From positions 151,588 to 215,587 of the forward strand of contig JAJZDX010000001.1 of assembly GCA_021805865.1 (NCBI GenBank): DNA of 64,000 bases, given 5' to 3'. Below are positions 16,934 through 25,491 of this stretch, piece by piece. A model generated the notes under the pieces. That model saw nothing but the letters and a program-made list of their open reading frames with translations, had not been told where the DNA came from and searched no databases. Positions within the stretch are counted from its first letter, which is position 1. Every line of letters starts with the position of its first letter. Position numbers and translations under genes: made by a program. The stretch comes from Pseudomonadota bacterium (lineage in GTDB: Bacteria > Pseudomonadota > Gammaproteobacteria > Steroidobacterales > Steroidobacteraceae).

Positions 16934-17572
16934 ATGGCACGCCCCGCCAAACCTCCGAAGAAATCCCCACCCGCGGTCCCTACGAGCCCCGAGCCGGCCG
17001 CTCAGCGCTGCGAGACTTGCCGCCAGGAGCTCGCCGTTTGCGACGGTGTTCACTACGGCTCTGCGGAGAGCGGCTACCGGCTGCTGTGCAGCCGCTGCTT
17101 CAATGAGGAGGTGGCCGAGGCCGGTGGGCTCGACTTCCAGCACATTCAGTTCGATCCGCTGGAGATGCGCGATGCCGGCGGCGGGCGCCACGAATTCCAT
17201 TTCCGGGTCCACCTGCTCGGGGACCGGGTGGCGCTCGATGCCTTCGAGCTCCAGGGCGGCGAGCCGCGCGGCTACCAATTTCAGGCGCTCGACGATGCCG
17301 AGGTGGACCTCTTTGCGCTGATGGGACGCCTGGTCGAGCGTATGCGACGCCTCCTCGCGGCCTGCCACCTCGAGGAGGAGCATGGCCGGCTTCACATCAA
17401 GGATCTGCTCGCCCGCGGCCGCATCGAGTGGGACGAGAACGAAGATGGTCGGGTACCGCTCATCGTCATCGACGGGCGGGAGATCACTTGGGAGGACTTT
17501 GGCCACATGCTCATGACCTTCGAAGGTTGGCAGTTCAAGCTCGAGATTCGTGACAAGAGCGAGGAAGTTTGA
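16934..17572 (+). CDS. Zinc-ribbon protein of unknown function
   Basis: 212 aa. After a Pro/Lys-rich N-terminus, a CxxC pair (RCETCRQEL) and a second (LLCSRCFNEEV) form a likely zinc ribbon in residues ~20-55. The rest is an acidic alpha/beta region (HEFHFRVHLLGDRVALDAFEL, LIVIDGREITWEDFGHMLMTFEGWQFKLEI) that matches a domain-of-unknown-function family I cannot name securely. The start ATG has AGGA nine bases upstream. An upstream in-frame ATG at 16856 is less likely because that stretch is not protein-like. It may be soluble and nucleic-acid or protein binding, but no function is known. Confidence 0.7.
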   Translation: MARPAKPPKKSPPAVPTSPEPAAQRCETCRQELAVCDGVHYGSAESGYRLLCSRCFNEEVAEAGGLDFQHIQFDPLEMRDAGGGRHEFHFRVHLLGDRVALDAFELQGGEPRGYQFQALDDAEVDLFALMGRLVERMRRLLAACHLEEEHGRLHIKDLLARGRIEWDENEDGRVPLIVIDGREITWEDFGHMLMTFEGWQFKLEIRDKSEEV

Positions 17573-17893
17573 GAGCCGCTCCCCACTCGATCCCGATCGG
17601 CGCCCGATGGCGCTGCGGCAGGCCGCTGACCTTCCGGGGGCCGAGGCCGCGCAGCAGCGTCACCCGCACCCGCTCGCGATCGAAGGTGTACGCGTCGAGA
17701 TAGGCTCCCCGAGGTCTTCGGTTCGACGACCGAAAGCCAAGCCTCTCGCGGCACGGGTGTGCCGCCATGCCCCGAGAGCGGCCGGCGCCTCGGAGCAGAT
17801 CCGGACGGTTGCGGATGAGGCTTGCCAGGCAGACCCGCCTGCGCCGCCTCCCTCACCCGAGGTCACCGAATGGGGCCTGTGCTATGGTGAGTC
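17573..17893. other. Gene-free stretch with a coding-like minus-strand segment
   Basis: No confident gene. On the minus strand an ORF from ATG 17768 to 17535 (77 aa) contains GAYLDAYTFDRERVRVTLLR and GLGPRKVSGLPQRHR with strong G/C third positions. It runs 38 bp into the 3' end of the zinc-ribbon gene, and I recognise no family. It may be a small gene or a remnant. Two small inverted repeats (TTCGGT/ACCGAA at 17717-17734, and GCGGCAC/GTGCCGC just after) fall in the same stretch. Confidence 0.3.
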
Positions 17894-18607
17894 ATGGCCA
17901 CTCTTACCGTTGCGCGCCGCTTCTGCGGCCCGGCGCAGTCCGCCAACGGCGGTTATTTCTGCGGCTGCGTGGCCGCGCAGGCAGCGCAGACGATGACCGT
18001 GCGCCTGATCCGGCCGCCGCCGCTGGATACGCCGCTCACCGTCCGGGAGCTCGAGAGCGGTGAGCTTGCCATCACGCTGGGAGAGGAACGCATCGCGGAG
18101 GCCCGGCCCGCGACGCTGACGCTCGATCTGCGCAAGCCCCCGGCATATTTCGAGGCGGTCGAGGCGTCCCGCCGCTACGCGGGCTTTGCACATCACCGGT
18201 TCCCAACCTGCTTCGTCTGCGGTACGGACCGCCCCCGGGGAGATGGCATGCGCATCTTCGCCGGTCCCATCCCGGAGCGTGACCTGGTCGCCTCCCCGTG
18301 GGTGCCGGACAGCTCTCTCGATCGGGGCGACGGCAAGGTTCGGCCGGAGTTCATGTCGGCGGCGCTCGACTGCCCGGGCTTCTATGCCGTCAGCCTCGAT
18401 GACCGCATGATGCTGCTCGGGGAATTCACGGTGCATGTCAACCGTCTGGTCCACGTCGGCGAGCGCTGCACCGTCACGGGTTGGCGGATCGCATCCGACG
18501 GCCGCAAGCACACGGCCGGCACCGCGGTCTTCGACGAGGACGGAGAGCTCTGCGGCAGCGCCCGCGCGCTGTGGATCGAGCCGAAAGCCTCTCCAGGCGG
18601 AACCTGA
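17894..18607 (+). CDS. Hotdog-fold thioesterase-like protein
   Basis: 237 aa. The layout is of a double-hotdog protein. SANGGYFCGCVAAQAAQTMTV resembles the substrate-binding helix, FPTCFVCGTDRPRGDGMRIF is a Cys-containing central segment, and SAALDCPGFYAVSL plus LLGEFTVHVNRLVHVGERC form the second half. Proteins of this shape act on acyl-CoA or acyl-ACP thioesters, and the reaction here is not established. It converges with ppa, ten bases separating the genes. Confidence 0.6.
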   Translation: MATLTVARRFCGPAQSANGGYFCGCVAAQAAQTMTVRLIRPPPLDTPLTVRELESGELAITLGEERIAEARPATLTLDLRKPPAYFEAVEASRRYAGFAHHRFPTCFVCGTDRPRGDGMRIFAGPIPERDLVASPWVPDSSLDRGDGKVRPEFMSAALDCPGFYAVSLDDRMMLLGEFTVHVNRLVHVGERCTVTGWRIASDGRKHTAGTAVFDEDGELCGSARALWIEPKASPGGT

Positions 18608-18616
18608 GCCCCGGGC

Positions 18617-19240
18617 TCAAACCTGGGGCCGGCCGAAATACTCGCGGTAGTCCTCGATGGCGGCGCGGATCACCTGCGCGGCCTCGGCGTGGCCGTATCG
18701 ACCGGCCAGATGGATCCCGGAGGGCTCGCCGGGTATCAGCTTGTAGGTCGTGAAGTAGTGCTCCAGGCGCTCGACCAGGGTAGCAGGCAGCTCGGTGAGC
18801 TCGCGCGCCCCGCCCCAGACGTAATCACCTTCGAGCACCGCGACGATCTTGTCGTCGGCTTCGCCCCGATCGACGATCTTGAGGCCGCCAAGGATGCGGG
18901 CGCGCAGCAGGATCTCCGAATGGGTGATCGGCCGTTCGCTGATCACACAGATATCGAGCGGGTCTCCGTCCCCCCGCTCGCAGCCCGGCGTCAAACGCCG
19001 GACCCGCTCGCCGCAGTAGGTCTGCGGGATGAACCCGTAGAGCGAGGGCGGATGCGACGAAGTGCGTTGCGGCCGGTCCACGCGCAGGTAGCCGGTGATC
19101 TTGTCGACCTCGTACTTCATCAGGTCGAACGGGGTGATCTCGATGTAGGCCGTTACCACCTCTGGACACTGCGGTCCGGGATCGAGACCATGCCAGGGAT
19201 GGGGACGCCAGTGGAAATGCGAGTGCGGGGGTTCAGTCAT
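18617..19240 (-). CDS. ppa: Inorganic pyrophosphatase
   Basis: 207 aa family-I soluble pyrophosphatase that hydrolyses PPi to drive biosynthesis. The metal-binding signature [15 protein letters not shown] is intact, followed by [19 protein letters not shown] (the EADDK acidic site) and FFTTYK-like [22 protein letters not shown]-like residues are replaced by [18 protein letters not shown], a family variant. It lies near rpsTHX on the same strand, with about 40 bp between them. Confidence 0.94.
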   Translation of the reverse strand: MTEPPHSHFHWRPHPWHGLDPGPQCPEVVTAYIEITPFDLMKYEVDKITGYLRVDRPQRTSSHPPSLYGFIPQTYCGERVRRLTPGCERGDGDPLDICVISERPITHSEILLRARILGGLKIVDRGEADDKIVAVLEGDYVWGGARELTELPATLVERLEHYFTTYKLIPGEPSGIHLAGRYGHAEAAQVIRAAIEDYREYFGRPQV

Positions 19241-19279
19241 GGCCGGCCTGAGGCGTGCGCCGCTCGGGATCCGAGCCGA

Positions 19280-19390
19280 TTACTTCTTGGCGGTGCGCTT
19301 GGCCTTTTTCGCAGGGCTTTTCGGACGGCTCTTGCCGAAGGACCCCCGGTAGATCTTGCCGCGCCGGGTTCTCATGTCACCCTTGCCCAT
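19280..19390 (-). CDS. 30S ribosomal protein Thx (36 aa)
   Basis: A very short basic protein, MGKGDMRTRRGKIYRGSFGK followed by a Lys/Arg/Ala-rich tail. GKGDxRTRRGKI is the signature of the Thx (bTHX/S31e-like) small-subunit protein, which binds near the top of the 30S head. The ribosome site GAGGAG lies six bases before ATG 19390. Compared with the 26-27-residue Thermus protein it has a roughly ten-residue Lys/Ala tail. A -10-like TACACT with an upstream TG lies near 19430 on the same strand. The first M-G-K-G start is unambiguous. Confidence 0.92.
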   Translation of the reverse strand: MGKGDMRTRRGKIYRGSFGKSRPKSPAKKAKRTAKK

Positions 19391-19483
19391 CGAATACTCC
19401 TCGGTCGGTGCTGAATCGGGCGCGCAGTGTAGCAGAGCGCATCGCTCCGGCGCCCCAAAACGAAAACAGAGCGGAATGAAGAG

Positions 19484-19516
19484 GGCCGGCCCGCAGGGGA
19501 TCCCGCGGGCCGGCCG
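19484..19516 (-). terminator. GC-rich hairpin after the RRM gene
   Basis: On the minus strand GGCCGGCCCGC pairs with GCGGGCCGGCC across a short loop (19484-19516), 16 bases after the RRM stop codon, and is followed by CTCTTCATTC. The stem is strong but the T-tract is weak, so termination is likely rather than certain. Confidence 0.55.
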
Positions 19517-19531
19517 CCACAGCCGATAGGC

Positions 19532-19816
19532 TTACCAGCGCTTCGGTGCGCCGCCGCGACCGCCGCCGCCGCCGCCGCGCTCCTGGGCCTCATTGACCCG
19601 CAGCGGACGCCCGCCGAGCTCCCGGCCATTCAGGTTCTGGATGGCGCGGGTCGCGTCCGCACGCGCCATTTCCACGAACCCGAAGCCGCGCGGCCGTCCG
19701 GTCTCCCGGTCGGTGATCAGGCTCACGGACTCCACGGTCCCGTGCTGCGAGAACAGCTCGCGGAGCTCATTCTCACTGGCCGAAAACGGGAGGTTTCCGA
19801 CGTAAATCTTCGTCAT
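19532..19816 (-). CDS. RRM-family RNA-binding protein
   Basis: 94 aa single RNA-recognition motif. RNP2 is KIYVGNLPFS at the N-terminus and RNP1 is RGFGFVEMA in the middle, with a Gly/Arg tail (GGGGGGRGGAPKRW). This is the layout of bacterial/cyanobacterial glycine-rich RNA-binding proteins, often cold-responsive chaperones. The 240 bp upstream (to korB) contain no other gene; an AT-richer patch near 19830-19870 probably holds its promoter and 5' leader. Confidence 0.9.
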   Translation of the reverse strand: MTKIYVGNLPFSASENELRELFSQHGTVESVSLITDRETGRPRGFGFVEMARADATRAIQNLNGRELGGRPLRVNEAQERGGGGGGRGGAPKRW

Positions 19817-20055
19817 GCAATCAAACTCCAGATACGGAACTTTCCGTCCCCGCGCGCTTTAATCGTGTTCTGCAGGGCGGTTTCCGAACAATCACAGCAG
19901 GATCACTGCCACCTGGTCGGAAACGATTCGGCTTTTCTCCGTAAGCCGGCTCGGAAACCGAGCGGGCAGCAGGCGGCAGGAAAGGGAAAGGTCACAGACC
20001 GGTCGGCACGATACCCCAGGAGGGCGGTGGGACACAAGCCGCAGGCGGTAGGCAA

Positions 20056-21117
20056 TTACCGATAGCGGTCGAGAATCTTCGCAAGTCCCTTGGAGCCGGG
20101 CGAAAGCGCCTCGTAGGGCAGGCTGTTGATCGGCTCCTCCGGGGTGCCGCTGACTTGGTGGAACTCGGGCCGCTCTCCGCTGGCATCGAGGTAGATCAGC
20201 CCGGTCAGATGCTCCCCCTCGCCCATGCGCTGCTGTACTTTGGCCGCCGCGGCGGCCCGGTCTGTCGGATCATAGTCGGTCTCGAGCTTGCGCAGCACGA
20301 TCCGGCTGCCATCGTGCAAGGTGACCTCGCGCGTCTCGCCGGCCGCGTACTCGACGGTGATCTCCCGCTCCCGCGGCACGAAATCCGCCAGCACCGTCCG
20401 CTCATAGTGCTCGCGTGTGTAGGCGTAGCTCTTGGTCGAGCCCTCGTGATCGTTGAAGGTCACGCACGGGGAAAGCACATCGATGAGCGCGAAGCCCCGG
20501 TGCCTGAGGCCCGCTTCGATGAGCGGCACCAGCTGGCGCTTGTCGCCGGAGAAGCTCCGCGCCACGAACGTCGCCCCGAGATCGAGCGCCAGCAGCACCG
20601 GATCGATGGGTGGCTGCAGGTTGGTCTCGCCCTTCTTCGCCCGGGTACCGATGTCGGCCGAAGCGGAAAACTGCCCCTTGGTCAGCCCGTACACGCCGTT
20701 GTTCTCGATGAGATACAGCATGTCGAGATTGCGGCGGATGGCGTGGCAGAACTGCCCGAGGCCGATCGACAGCGTGTCGCCGTCGCCGGAGACCCCGATG
20801 TAGCTCAGGCGCCGGTTGGCGGCATTGGCCCCGGTGGCGATCGAGGGCATGCGGCCGTGCACGGCGTTGAAACCGTGCCCGCCGCTGACGAAGTAGGCGG
20901 TGGTCTTGGACGAGCAGCCGATGCCGGAGAGCTTCACCAGGTTCTGCGGCTCGAGCGACAGTCCCCAGCAGGCCTCCACGATGGCAGCGGTGATCGAGTC
21001 GTGGCCGCAGCCGGCGCACAGCGTCGACAGCGCCCCCTCGTAGTCGCGGCGCGTGAAGCCGAGCGCGTTACGCGGCAGCGAAGGGTGTGCGACCTTGGGT
21101 TTGGCGATGAATGTCAT
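20056..21117 (-). CDS. korB: 2-oxoacid:ferredoxin oxidoreductase beta subunit
   Basis: 353 aa thiamine-diphosphate subunit of a 2-oxoacid:ferredoxin oxidoreductase. The TPP/Mg motif is visible as YIGVSGDGDTLSIGLGQF then IENNGVYGLTKGQFS. Cys residues in LCAGCGHDS, SGIGCSSKT and DVLSPCVTFNDHEG are placed to ligate a [4Fe-4S] cluster. The partner KorA gene ends 15 bp upstream, and both follow a GltD-like gene on the same strand. 2-oxoglutarate is the likeliest substrate for this two-subunit type, but pyruvate or other oxoacids cannot be excluded. Confidence 0.88.
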   Translation of the reverse strand: MTFIAKPKVAHPSLPRNALGFTRRDYEGALSTLCAGCGHDSITAAIVEACWGLSLEPQNLVKLSGIGCSSKTTAYFVSGGHGFNAVHGRMPSIATGANAANRRLSYIGVSGDGDTLSIGLGQFCHAIRRNLDMLYLIENNGVYGLTKGQFSASADIGTRAKKGETNLQPPIDPVLLALDLGATFVARSFSGDKRQLVPLIEAGLRHRGFALIDVLSPCVTFNDHEGSTKSYAYTREHYERTVLADFVPREREITVEYAAGETREVTLHDGSRIVLRKLETDYDPTDRAAAAAKVQQRMGEGEHLTGLIYLDASGERPEFHQVSGTPEEPINSLPYEALSPGSKGLAKILDRYR

Positions 21118-21132
21118 GTCCGGATTCCCCGC

Positions 21133-22968
21133 TCAGGCGTGCGCGATGTCCCGCGGATGCGCGGCGGAGCGCTCGATCTCGGCCAGCACCCCCTCGACGA
21201 TGAAGCTGGAGCTGACCGGCAGCCCGCTGTAGTGCAGCAGCGAGCGCAGCTTCGCCTTCTCCACCGCGGTCTCGAGCGTCAGGAGCGAGCGCAATTGCGC
21301 GTCGCGGTTCTGCTCGACGACGAACAGCAGGCGATGGGCGGCGAGGAAGCGCTCGACCTCCTCCCCGAACGGGAAGGCGCGCACGCGCAGATAATCGACC
21401 GCGACGCCGCGGCCGCGCAGCACGGCGAGCGCCTCCTGGATGGCGCTGTCACCGCTGCCGAGCGATACGATGCCGATCTCGCCGCCCGCGCCGTCCACGA
21501 GCGGGCGCGGCACGCGCTGCTTGATCGTCTCCCACTTCCTGAGCAGCCGGTCGAGCACCGCTTGATAATCCGCCGAATCCTCGGTGTAGGTGCCGAACTG
21601 GGTGTGCCCGGAGCCGCGCGTGAAGTACGCGGCCTTGGGATGCACGCCGGGAAATGTGCGATAGGGAATGCCATCGCCATCCTTGTCGACATACCGCTGG
21701 AATTTCTCCAGCTTGAGGATCTCATCGAGGCCGAGCACTTTGCCCCGGTCCGGCCGATACGCATCGTCCCACTCGAGATCCGGGCACATCCAGTCGTTCA
21801 TGCCGATGTCGAGGTCGGAGAGCACCAGCACCGGGGTCTGCAGACGCTCGGCGAGATCGAACGCATCGCGCGCCATGTAGAAGCACTCCTCCGGGTTCGC
21901 CGGGTAGAGGCAGACATGGCGGGTATCGCCATGCGAGGCGTAGGCGCAGGCCATGAGGTCGCCCTGCTGCGTGCGCGTGGGCATGCCCGTCGAGGGACCC
22001 ACGCGCTGGATGTCGAACACGACCGCCGGAACCTCGGCGTAGTAGGCGAGGCCCAGGAACTCGTTCATCAGCGAGATGCCGGGCCCGGAGGTCGCCGTGA
22101 AGGAGCGCGCGCCGTTCCACGAGGCGCCGAGCACCATGCCGATGGCGGCGAGCTCATCCTCCGCCTGGATGAAGGCGAAGCGCCGGGCGCCGGTCTCGGG
22201 ATCGATGCGCAACCGCTCGCAGAAGCCCTTGAACGCATCCATCAACGAAGTCGACGGAGTGATCGGATACCATGCGGCGACCGTGGCGCCGGCGAACACA
22301 CAGCCGAGCGCCGCCGCGGTGTTACCATCGATCATGATGTGGCCGGCGGTGCGGTCCATGGGCTCGACCGAGATCGGCAGGGGGCAGGCGAAGTGCTGCC
22401 GTGCGTACTCGTAGCCGAGCTGGATCGCTTTCATGTTGCTCTCGACCAGCTGCGGCTTCTTGGCGTAGGTCTCGGCGAGCAGGCCGCGGATGCGCTCGAG
22501 ATCGAGCGACAACAGCGCGGCCAGCACGCCCGCGTAGCAGATGTTCTTCATCAGGATGCGTGTGCGCACCCCGTTGAAGTGCTCGTTGCACATCTGCGCG
22601 AGCGGCACGCCGAGAACCGTGATGTCCGAGCGCGACAGCAACGCCGGGCGCGGCCAGGTGCAGTCGTAGAGCAGGTAGCCGCCGGAGGCGACCTCCCGCA
22701 CGTCGCGCGCGTATGTCTCGGGGTTCAGCGCCACCATCATCTCCACCTTCCCCGAGCGCGCCACGTGCCCGTCTCGGGACACGCGTATCTCGTACCAGGT
22801 GGGCAGTCCCTGGATGTTGGAGGGGAAGAAGTTCTTGCCCATCACGGGCACACCGCTTCGGAAGATGGACTTCATGAGCAGCGTGTTGGCGCTCGCCGAG
22901 CCGGTGCCGTTGACCGTGGCGATCTTGATGGTGAAGTCGTTAACGCGGCTTGTTGCCATTGTTGACAT
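21133..22968 (-). CDS. korA: 2-oxoacid:ferredoxin oxidoreductase alpha (gamma-alpha fusion) subunit
   Basis: 611 aa, with the gamma domain first (FTIKIATVNGTGSASANTLL ... FPSNIQGLPTWYEIRVS, residues ~10-190) and the alpha domain after residue ~205 (MIDGNTAAALGCVFAGATVA, AAWYPITPSTSLMDAF). The YPITPS motif contacts the cofactor/substrate. The oxidoreductase core continues with SGPGISLMNEFLGLAYYAEV and ends in a CoA-binding-like domain. The fusion is the usual form in aerobic and facultative bacteria. Its own cluster Cys residues are few, as expected where electrons pass through KorB. Oxygen-tolerant versions occur in some aerobes. Confidence 0.9.
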   Translation of the reverse strand: MSTMATSRVNDFTIKIATVNGTGSASANTLLMKSIFRSGVPVMGKNFFPSNIQGLPTWYEIRVSRDGHVARSGKVEMMVALNPETYARDVREVASGGYLLYDCTWPRPALLSRSDITVLGVPLAQMCNEHFNGVRTRILMKNICYAGVLAALLSLDLERIRGLLAETYAKKPQLVESNMKAIQLGYEYARQHFACPLPISVEPMDRTAGHIMIDGNTAAALGCVFAGATVAAWYPITPSTSLMDAFKGFCERLRIDPETGARRFAFIQAEDELAAIGMVLGASWNGARSFTATSGPGISLMNEFLGLAYYAEVPAVVFDIQRVGPSTGMPTRTQQGDLMACAYASHGDTRHVCLYPANPEECFYMARDAFDLAERLQTPVLVLSDLDIGMNDWMCPDLEWDDAYRPDRGKVLGLDEILKLEKFQRYVDKDGDGIPYRTFPGVHPKAAYFTRGSGHTQFGTYTEDSADYQAVLDRLLRKWETIKQRVPRPLVDGAGGEIGIVSLGSGDSAIQEALAVLRGRGVAVDYLRVRAFPFGEEVERFLAAHRLLFVVEQNRDAQLRSLLTLETAVEKAKLRSLLHYSGLPVSSSFIVEGVLAEIERSAAHPRDIAHA

Positions 22969-23174
22969 CCGATGACATTACCGTTCCGCTCTGCGAGCGC
23001 ATCACAAGATGCCTCTTTTTCGGGACACCGTCAGGCGCAGCGCGCCGACCTGCCCCGGCCGCTCGCTCGGCGCATGCGGGGAGCGAGCGGGGGCTCGCGG
23101 AAAAATCCGACGCTGTGGTCGCGTTCGCGGGTGGCGGTGCGGCATTGGGTGAAGCGGGTCGCTCTCGATGCAAC

Positions 23175-25019
23175 TCAGGCGATCTTCGGCTTGCGCTGCT
23201 CGAGCGCGCGGGCCTCGTCGCCGGCGTGCGGCCAACGGATGAGCGACTTCTGCATGTCCCAGGCCGCAGTCGGGCAGCGCTCGGCGCACAATCCGCAGTG
23301 CACGCACAGATCCTCGTCCTTGACCATCACGCGGCGGGTCTGCGGCAACGCCGCCGAGACGTACAGCGGCTGGGCCGGGTTGCCCGCCGGCGCCTTCAGG
23401 CTCGCGCGCAGCTGCGCCTCCGTCCCGTTCGCAACGATGCTGAGGCAGTCCACCGGGCAGATGTCGAGGCAGGCGTCGCACTCGATGCACAGCTTTGCGC
23501 TGAAGGCGGTCTGCACGTCGCAGTTGAGGCAGCGCTGCACCTCCTGCGCCACCTGCTCGGCGGAGAAGCCGAGCTCCACTTCGATGTTGATCCTCTTGAA
23601 GCGCTCCTTCAGCGACACGTGCGGCATCAGCCGCCGCTCCACCGGCGCGTAGTCGTTCGAGTACGACCATTCGTGCATGCCCATCTTGCGGCTTTGCAGG
23701 GTGACGCCCGGGGACAGCCGCTCAGCGAGCGGCGCGCCCTGGCAGTGCCGGTGAATGGAAATGGCCGCCTGGTGCCCCTGCTCCACCGCCCAGATGATGT
23801 TCTTCGGTCCGAAGGCGGCATCGCCGCCGAAGAACACCCCGGCCAGCGTCGACTCGAACGTCACCGGATCGACCACGGGCACATCCCACTTGTCGAATCG
23901 GATGCCGATGTCGCGCTCGATCCAAGGGAAGGCGTTCTCCTGGCCGATTGCAAGGATCACGTCGTCCGCGGGGATGAACTCCTCGCCGCTCACGCGTTCG
24001 GCCGTGATGCGCCCTCGTGCATCAAGCTCGTATTCCATGCAATCGAACATCATGCCGGCGAGCCGGCCGCCCTCGAGGACAAAGGACTTCGGCGAGCGGT
24101 TGACGATGATCTCGACGCTTTCCTCCTCGGCGTCCTCGAGCTCCCAGGCCGAGGCCTTGAAGAAGGAGCGCGGCTTGCGCGCCATGACCTTCACCTGCCT
24201 GGCGCCGAGCCTCAAGCTCGTGCGGCAGCAGTCCATCGCCGTGTTGCCGACTCCGATGATGAGCACACGCTCGCCGATGCGCTCGATGTGCCCGAAGGCC
24301 ACCGACTCCAGCCAGCTGATGCCGATGTGCACGTTGGCGGCGGACTGCTCGCGGCCCGGCAAAGACAGCTCCTTGCCCCTGGGCGCGCCCGAGCCGACGA
24401 ACACGGCATCGAAGCGTCCGTCTGCAAGCAGCTCCTTGAGGCTCTCGACGCGGTGCCCGAGCTTCAGATCCACCCCCATCGAGAGAATCATGCCGATCTC
24501 TTCATCGAGCACGCTCGCCGGCAGGCGGAAGGCGGGAATGTTGGTGCGCATCAGGCCGCCGACCTGCTCGAGCTGCTCGAAAATGGTCACCTCGTAGCCG
24601 AGCGGCATCAAGTCGTTGGCTACCGTGAGCGAAGCGCAGCCGGCGCCGATGCAGGCGATGCGCTTACCGTTCTTGACCTTCGGAATCTTCGGCAGCCGTC
24701 CGGCGATGTCGTCGCGGTAATCGGCGGCGACCCGCTTCAGGCGGCAGATGGCCACGGGCTTCGCCTCGACCCGGCCCCGGCGGCAGGCCGGCTCGCAGGG
24801 CCGGTCGCACACTCGGCCGAGAATGCCCGGAAAGACGTTCGAATGGCGATTCACCATGTAGGCGTCGGTGAATCGGCCCTGGGCAATCAGGCGGATATAT
24901 TCGGGAACGTCGGTGTGGGCAGGACAAGCCCACTGACAATCGACTACGCGATGGTAATAGTCAGGGCGGGAAGTATCGGTGGCGTCCACGGTGTTCCACT
25001 GCTGGGGCAGGGTGCACAA
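23175..25019 (-). CDS. GltD-like FAD/NAD(P) oxidoreductase with ferredoxin domain (Kor partner)
   Basis: About 614 aa. The N-terminal cluster-binding region has WACPAHTDVPEYIRLIAQGR and GRVCDRPCEPACRRGRVEA. The FAD site is RIACIGAGCASLTVANDL and the NAD(P) site VLIIGVGNTAMDCCR, with FFGGDAAFGPKNIIWAVEQG as the closing FAD motif. The C-terminal ~110 residues hold two 4Fe-4S motifs, CIECDACLDICPVDC and [16 protein letters not shown]. This is the glutamate-synthase small-subunit fold fused to a bacterial ferredoxin. As the first gene of the korA-korB operon it likely links NAD(P)H and ferredoxin to the oxoacid oxidoreductase. Several starts are possible (TTG 25019, GTG 24989, or an ATG at 25100 inside the hairpin T-run). 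Homologues begin near LPQQW. Confidence 0.8.
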   Translation of the reverse strand: MCTLPQQWNTVDATDTSRPDYYHRVVDCQWACPAHTDVPEYIRLIAQGRFTDAYMVNRHSNVFPGILGRVCDRPCEPACRRGRVEAKPVAICRLKRVAADYRDDIAGRLPKIPKVKNGKRIACIGAGCASLTVANDLMPLGYEVTIFEQLEQVGGLMRTNIPAFRLPASVLDEEIGMILSMGVDLKLGHRVESLKELLADGRFDAVFVGSGAPRGKELSLPGREQSAANVHIGISWLESVAFGHIERIGERVLIIGVGNTAMDCCRTSLRLGARQVKVMARKPRSFFKASAWELEDAEEESVEIIVNRSPKSFVLEGGRLAGMMFDCMEYELDARGRITAERVSGEEFIPADDVILAIGQENAFPWIERDIGIRFDKWDVPVVDPVTFESTLAGVFFGGDAAFGPKNIIWAVEQGHQAAISIHRHCQGAPLAERLSPGVTLQSRKMGMHEWSYSNDYAPVERRLMPHVSLKERFKRINIEVELGFSAEQVAQEVQRCLNCDVQTAFSAKLCIECDACLDICPVDCLSIVANGTEAQLRASLKAPAGNPAQPLYVSAALPQTRRVMVKDEDLCVHCGLCAERCPTAAWDMQKSLIRWPHAGDEARALEQRKPKIA

Positions 25020-25100
25020 TGATAGTGCAACCGGCCCGGCACAAAAAGGCGTCCCTTCCTTTCCGGCCGTCCGGGATGGCGCCGCGGCTCTGAAATCCAT

Positions 25101-25133
25101 AAAAAAAGCCGGACAGTTTTGACACCGTCCGGC
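25101..25133 (-). terminator. Rho-independent hairpin just upstream of the Kor operon
   Basis: On the minus strand GCCGGAC (25133-25127) and GTCCGGC (25114-25108) form a 7-bp stem followed by seven Ts (25107-25101). It points in the same direction as the downstream operon and lies only ~80 bp before its likely start. It may end a short upstream transcript, or act as an attenuator for the oxidoreductase operon. Confidence 0.7.
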
Positions 25134-25491
25134 CCCGAAGGTTTCAAGACCCCCGTACGCGGGCGGATTATTCGCACCAAGTGTGTCAAAAAGCAAATTC
25201 TTCCCTATTCCGGATGGGCCTTGACAGAGCACACCGATATTCGGTAAGCCCTCGGGACGGGACCGCAAGGATCCCGCGCGGGCGCCCTGCGCCGGGCGCC
25301 GCCTCGGGTCTCGGGCACGCACAATGCACCGCGCCACAAGCCGCTTGCGGCGCGATCGTCAGCTCTGCGGGGCCCCATTGGCCGGCGCCGCTTCCAGCGT
25401 CGTGCCCGCGCGACCATGGAGACTTCGCCGCGCTCCTGAGGCCGCCACGCTCCTGGGATACAATGCCGCCCTTTCGGGGATGGCGGGCGAA
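25134..25491. other. Gene-free region between the Kor operon and ubiE
   Basis: No convincing coding sequence. On the minus strand a possible -35 TTGCTT and -10 AATAAT around 25165-25200 could start a ~60-nt leader ending at the hairpin described at 25101. On the plus strand GATACAAT near 25457 is a plausible -10 element for ubiE. Confidence 0.4.

Noticed and set aside
17550-17996. 148-codon plus-strand ORF
   Set aside because: Overlaps the start of the hotdog gene in another frame, is Pro/Arg-rich and has poor codon bias.
20155-22965. 936-codon plus-strand open frame
   Set aside because: It lies antisense over korB and korA, has no recognisable domain and is the expected shadow of high-GC genes with strong third-position bias.
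25101-25337. N-terminal extension of the GltD-like protein with a P-loop-like GPSGIGKN
   Set aside because: This frame runs through the terminator hairpin and is not found in the family; the P-loop similarity is chance.
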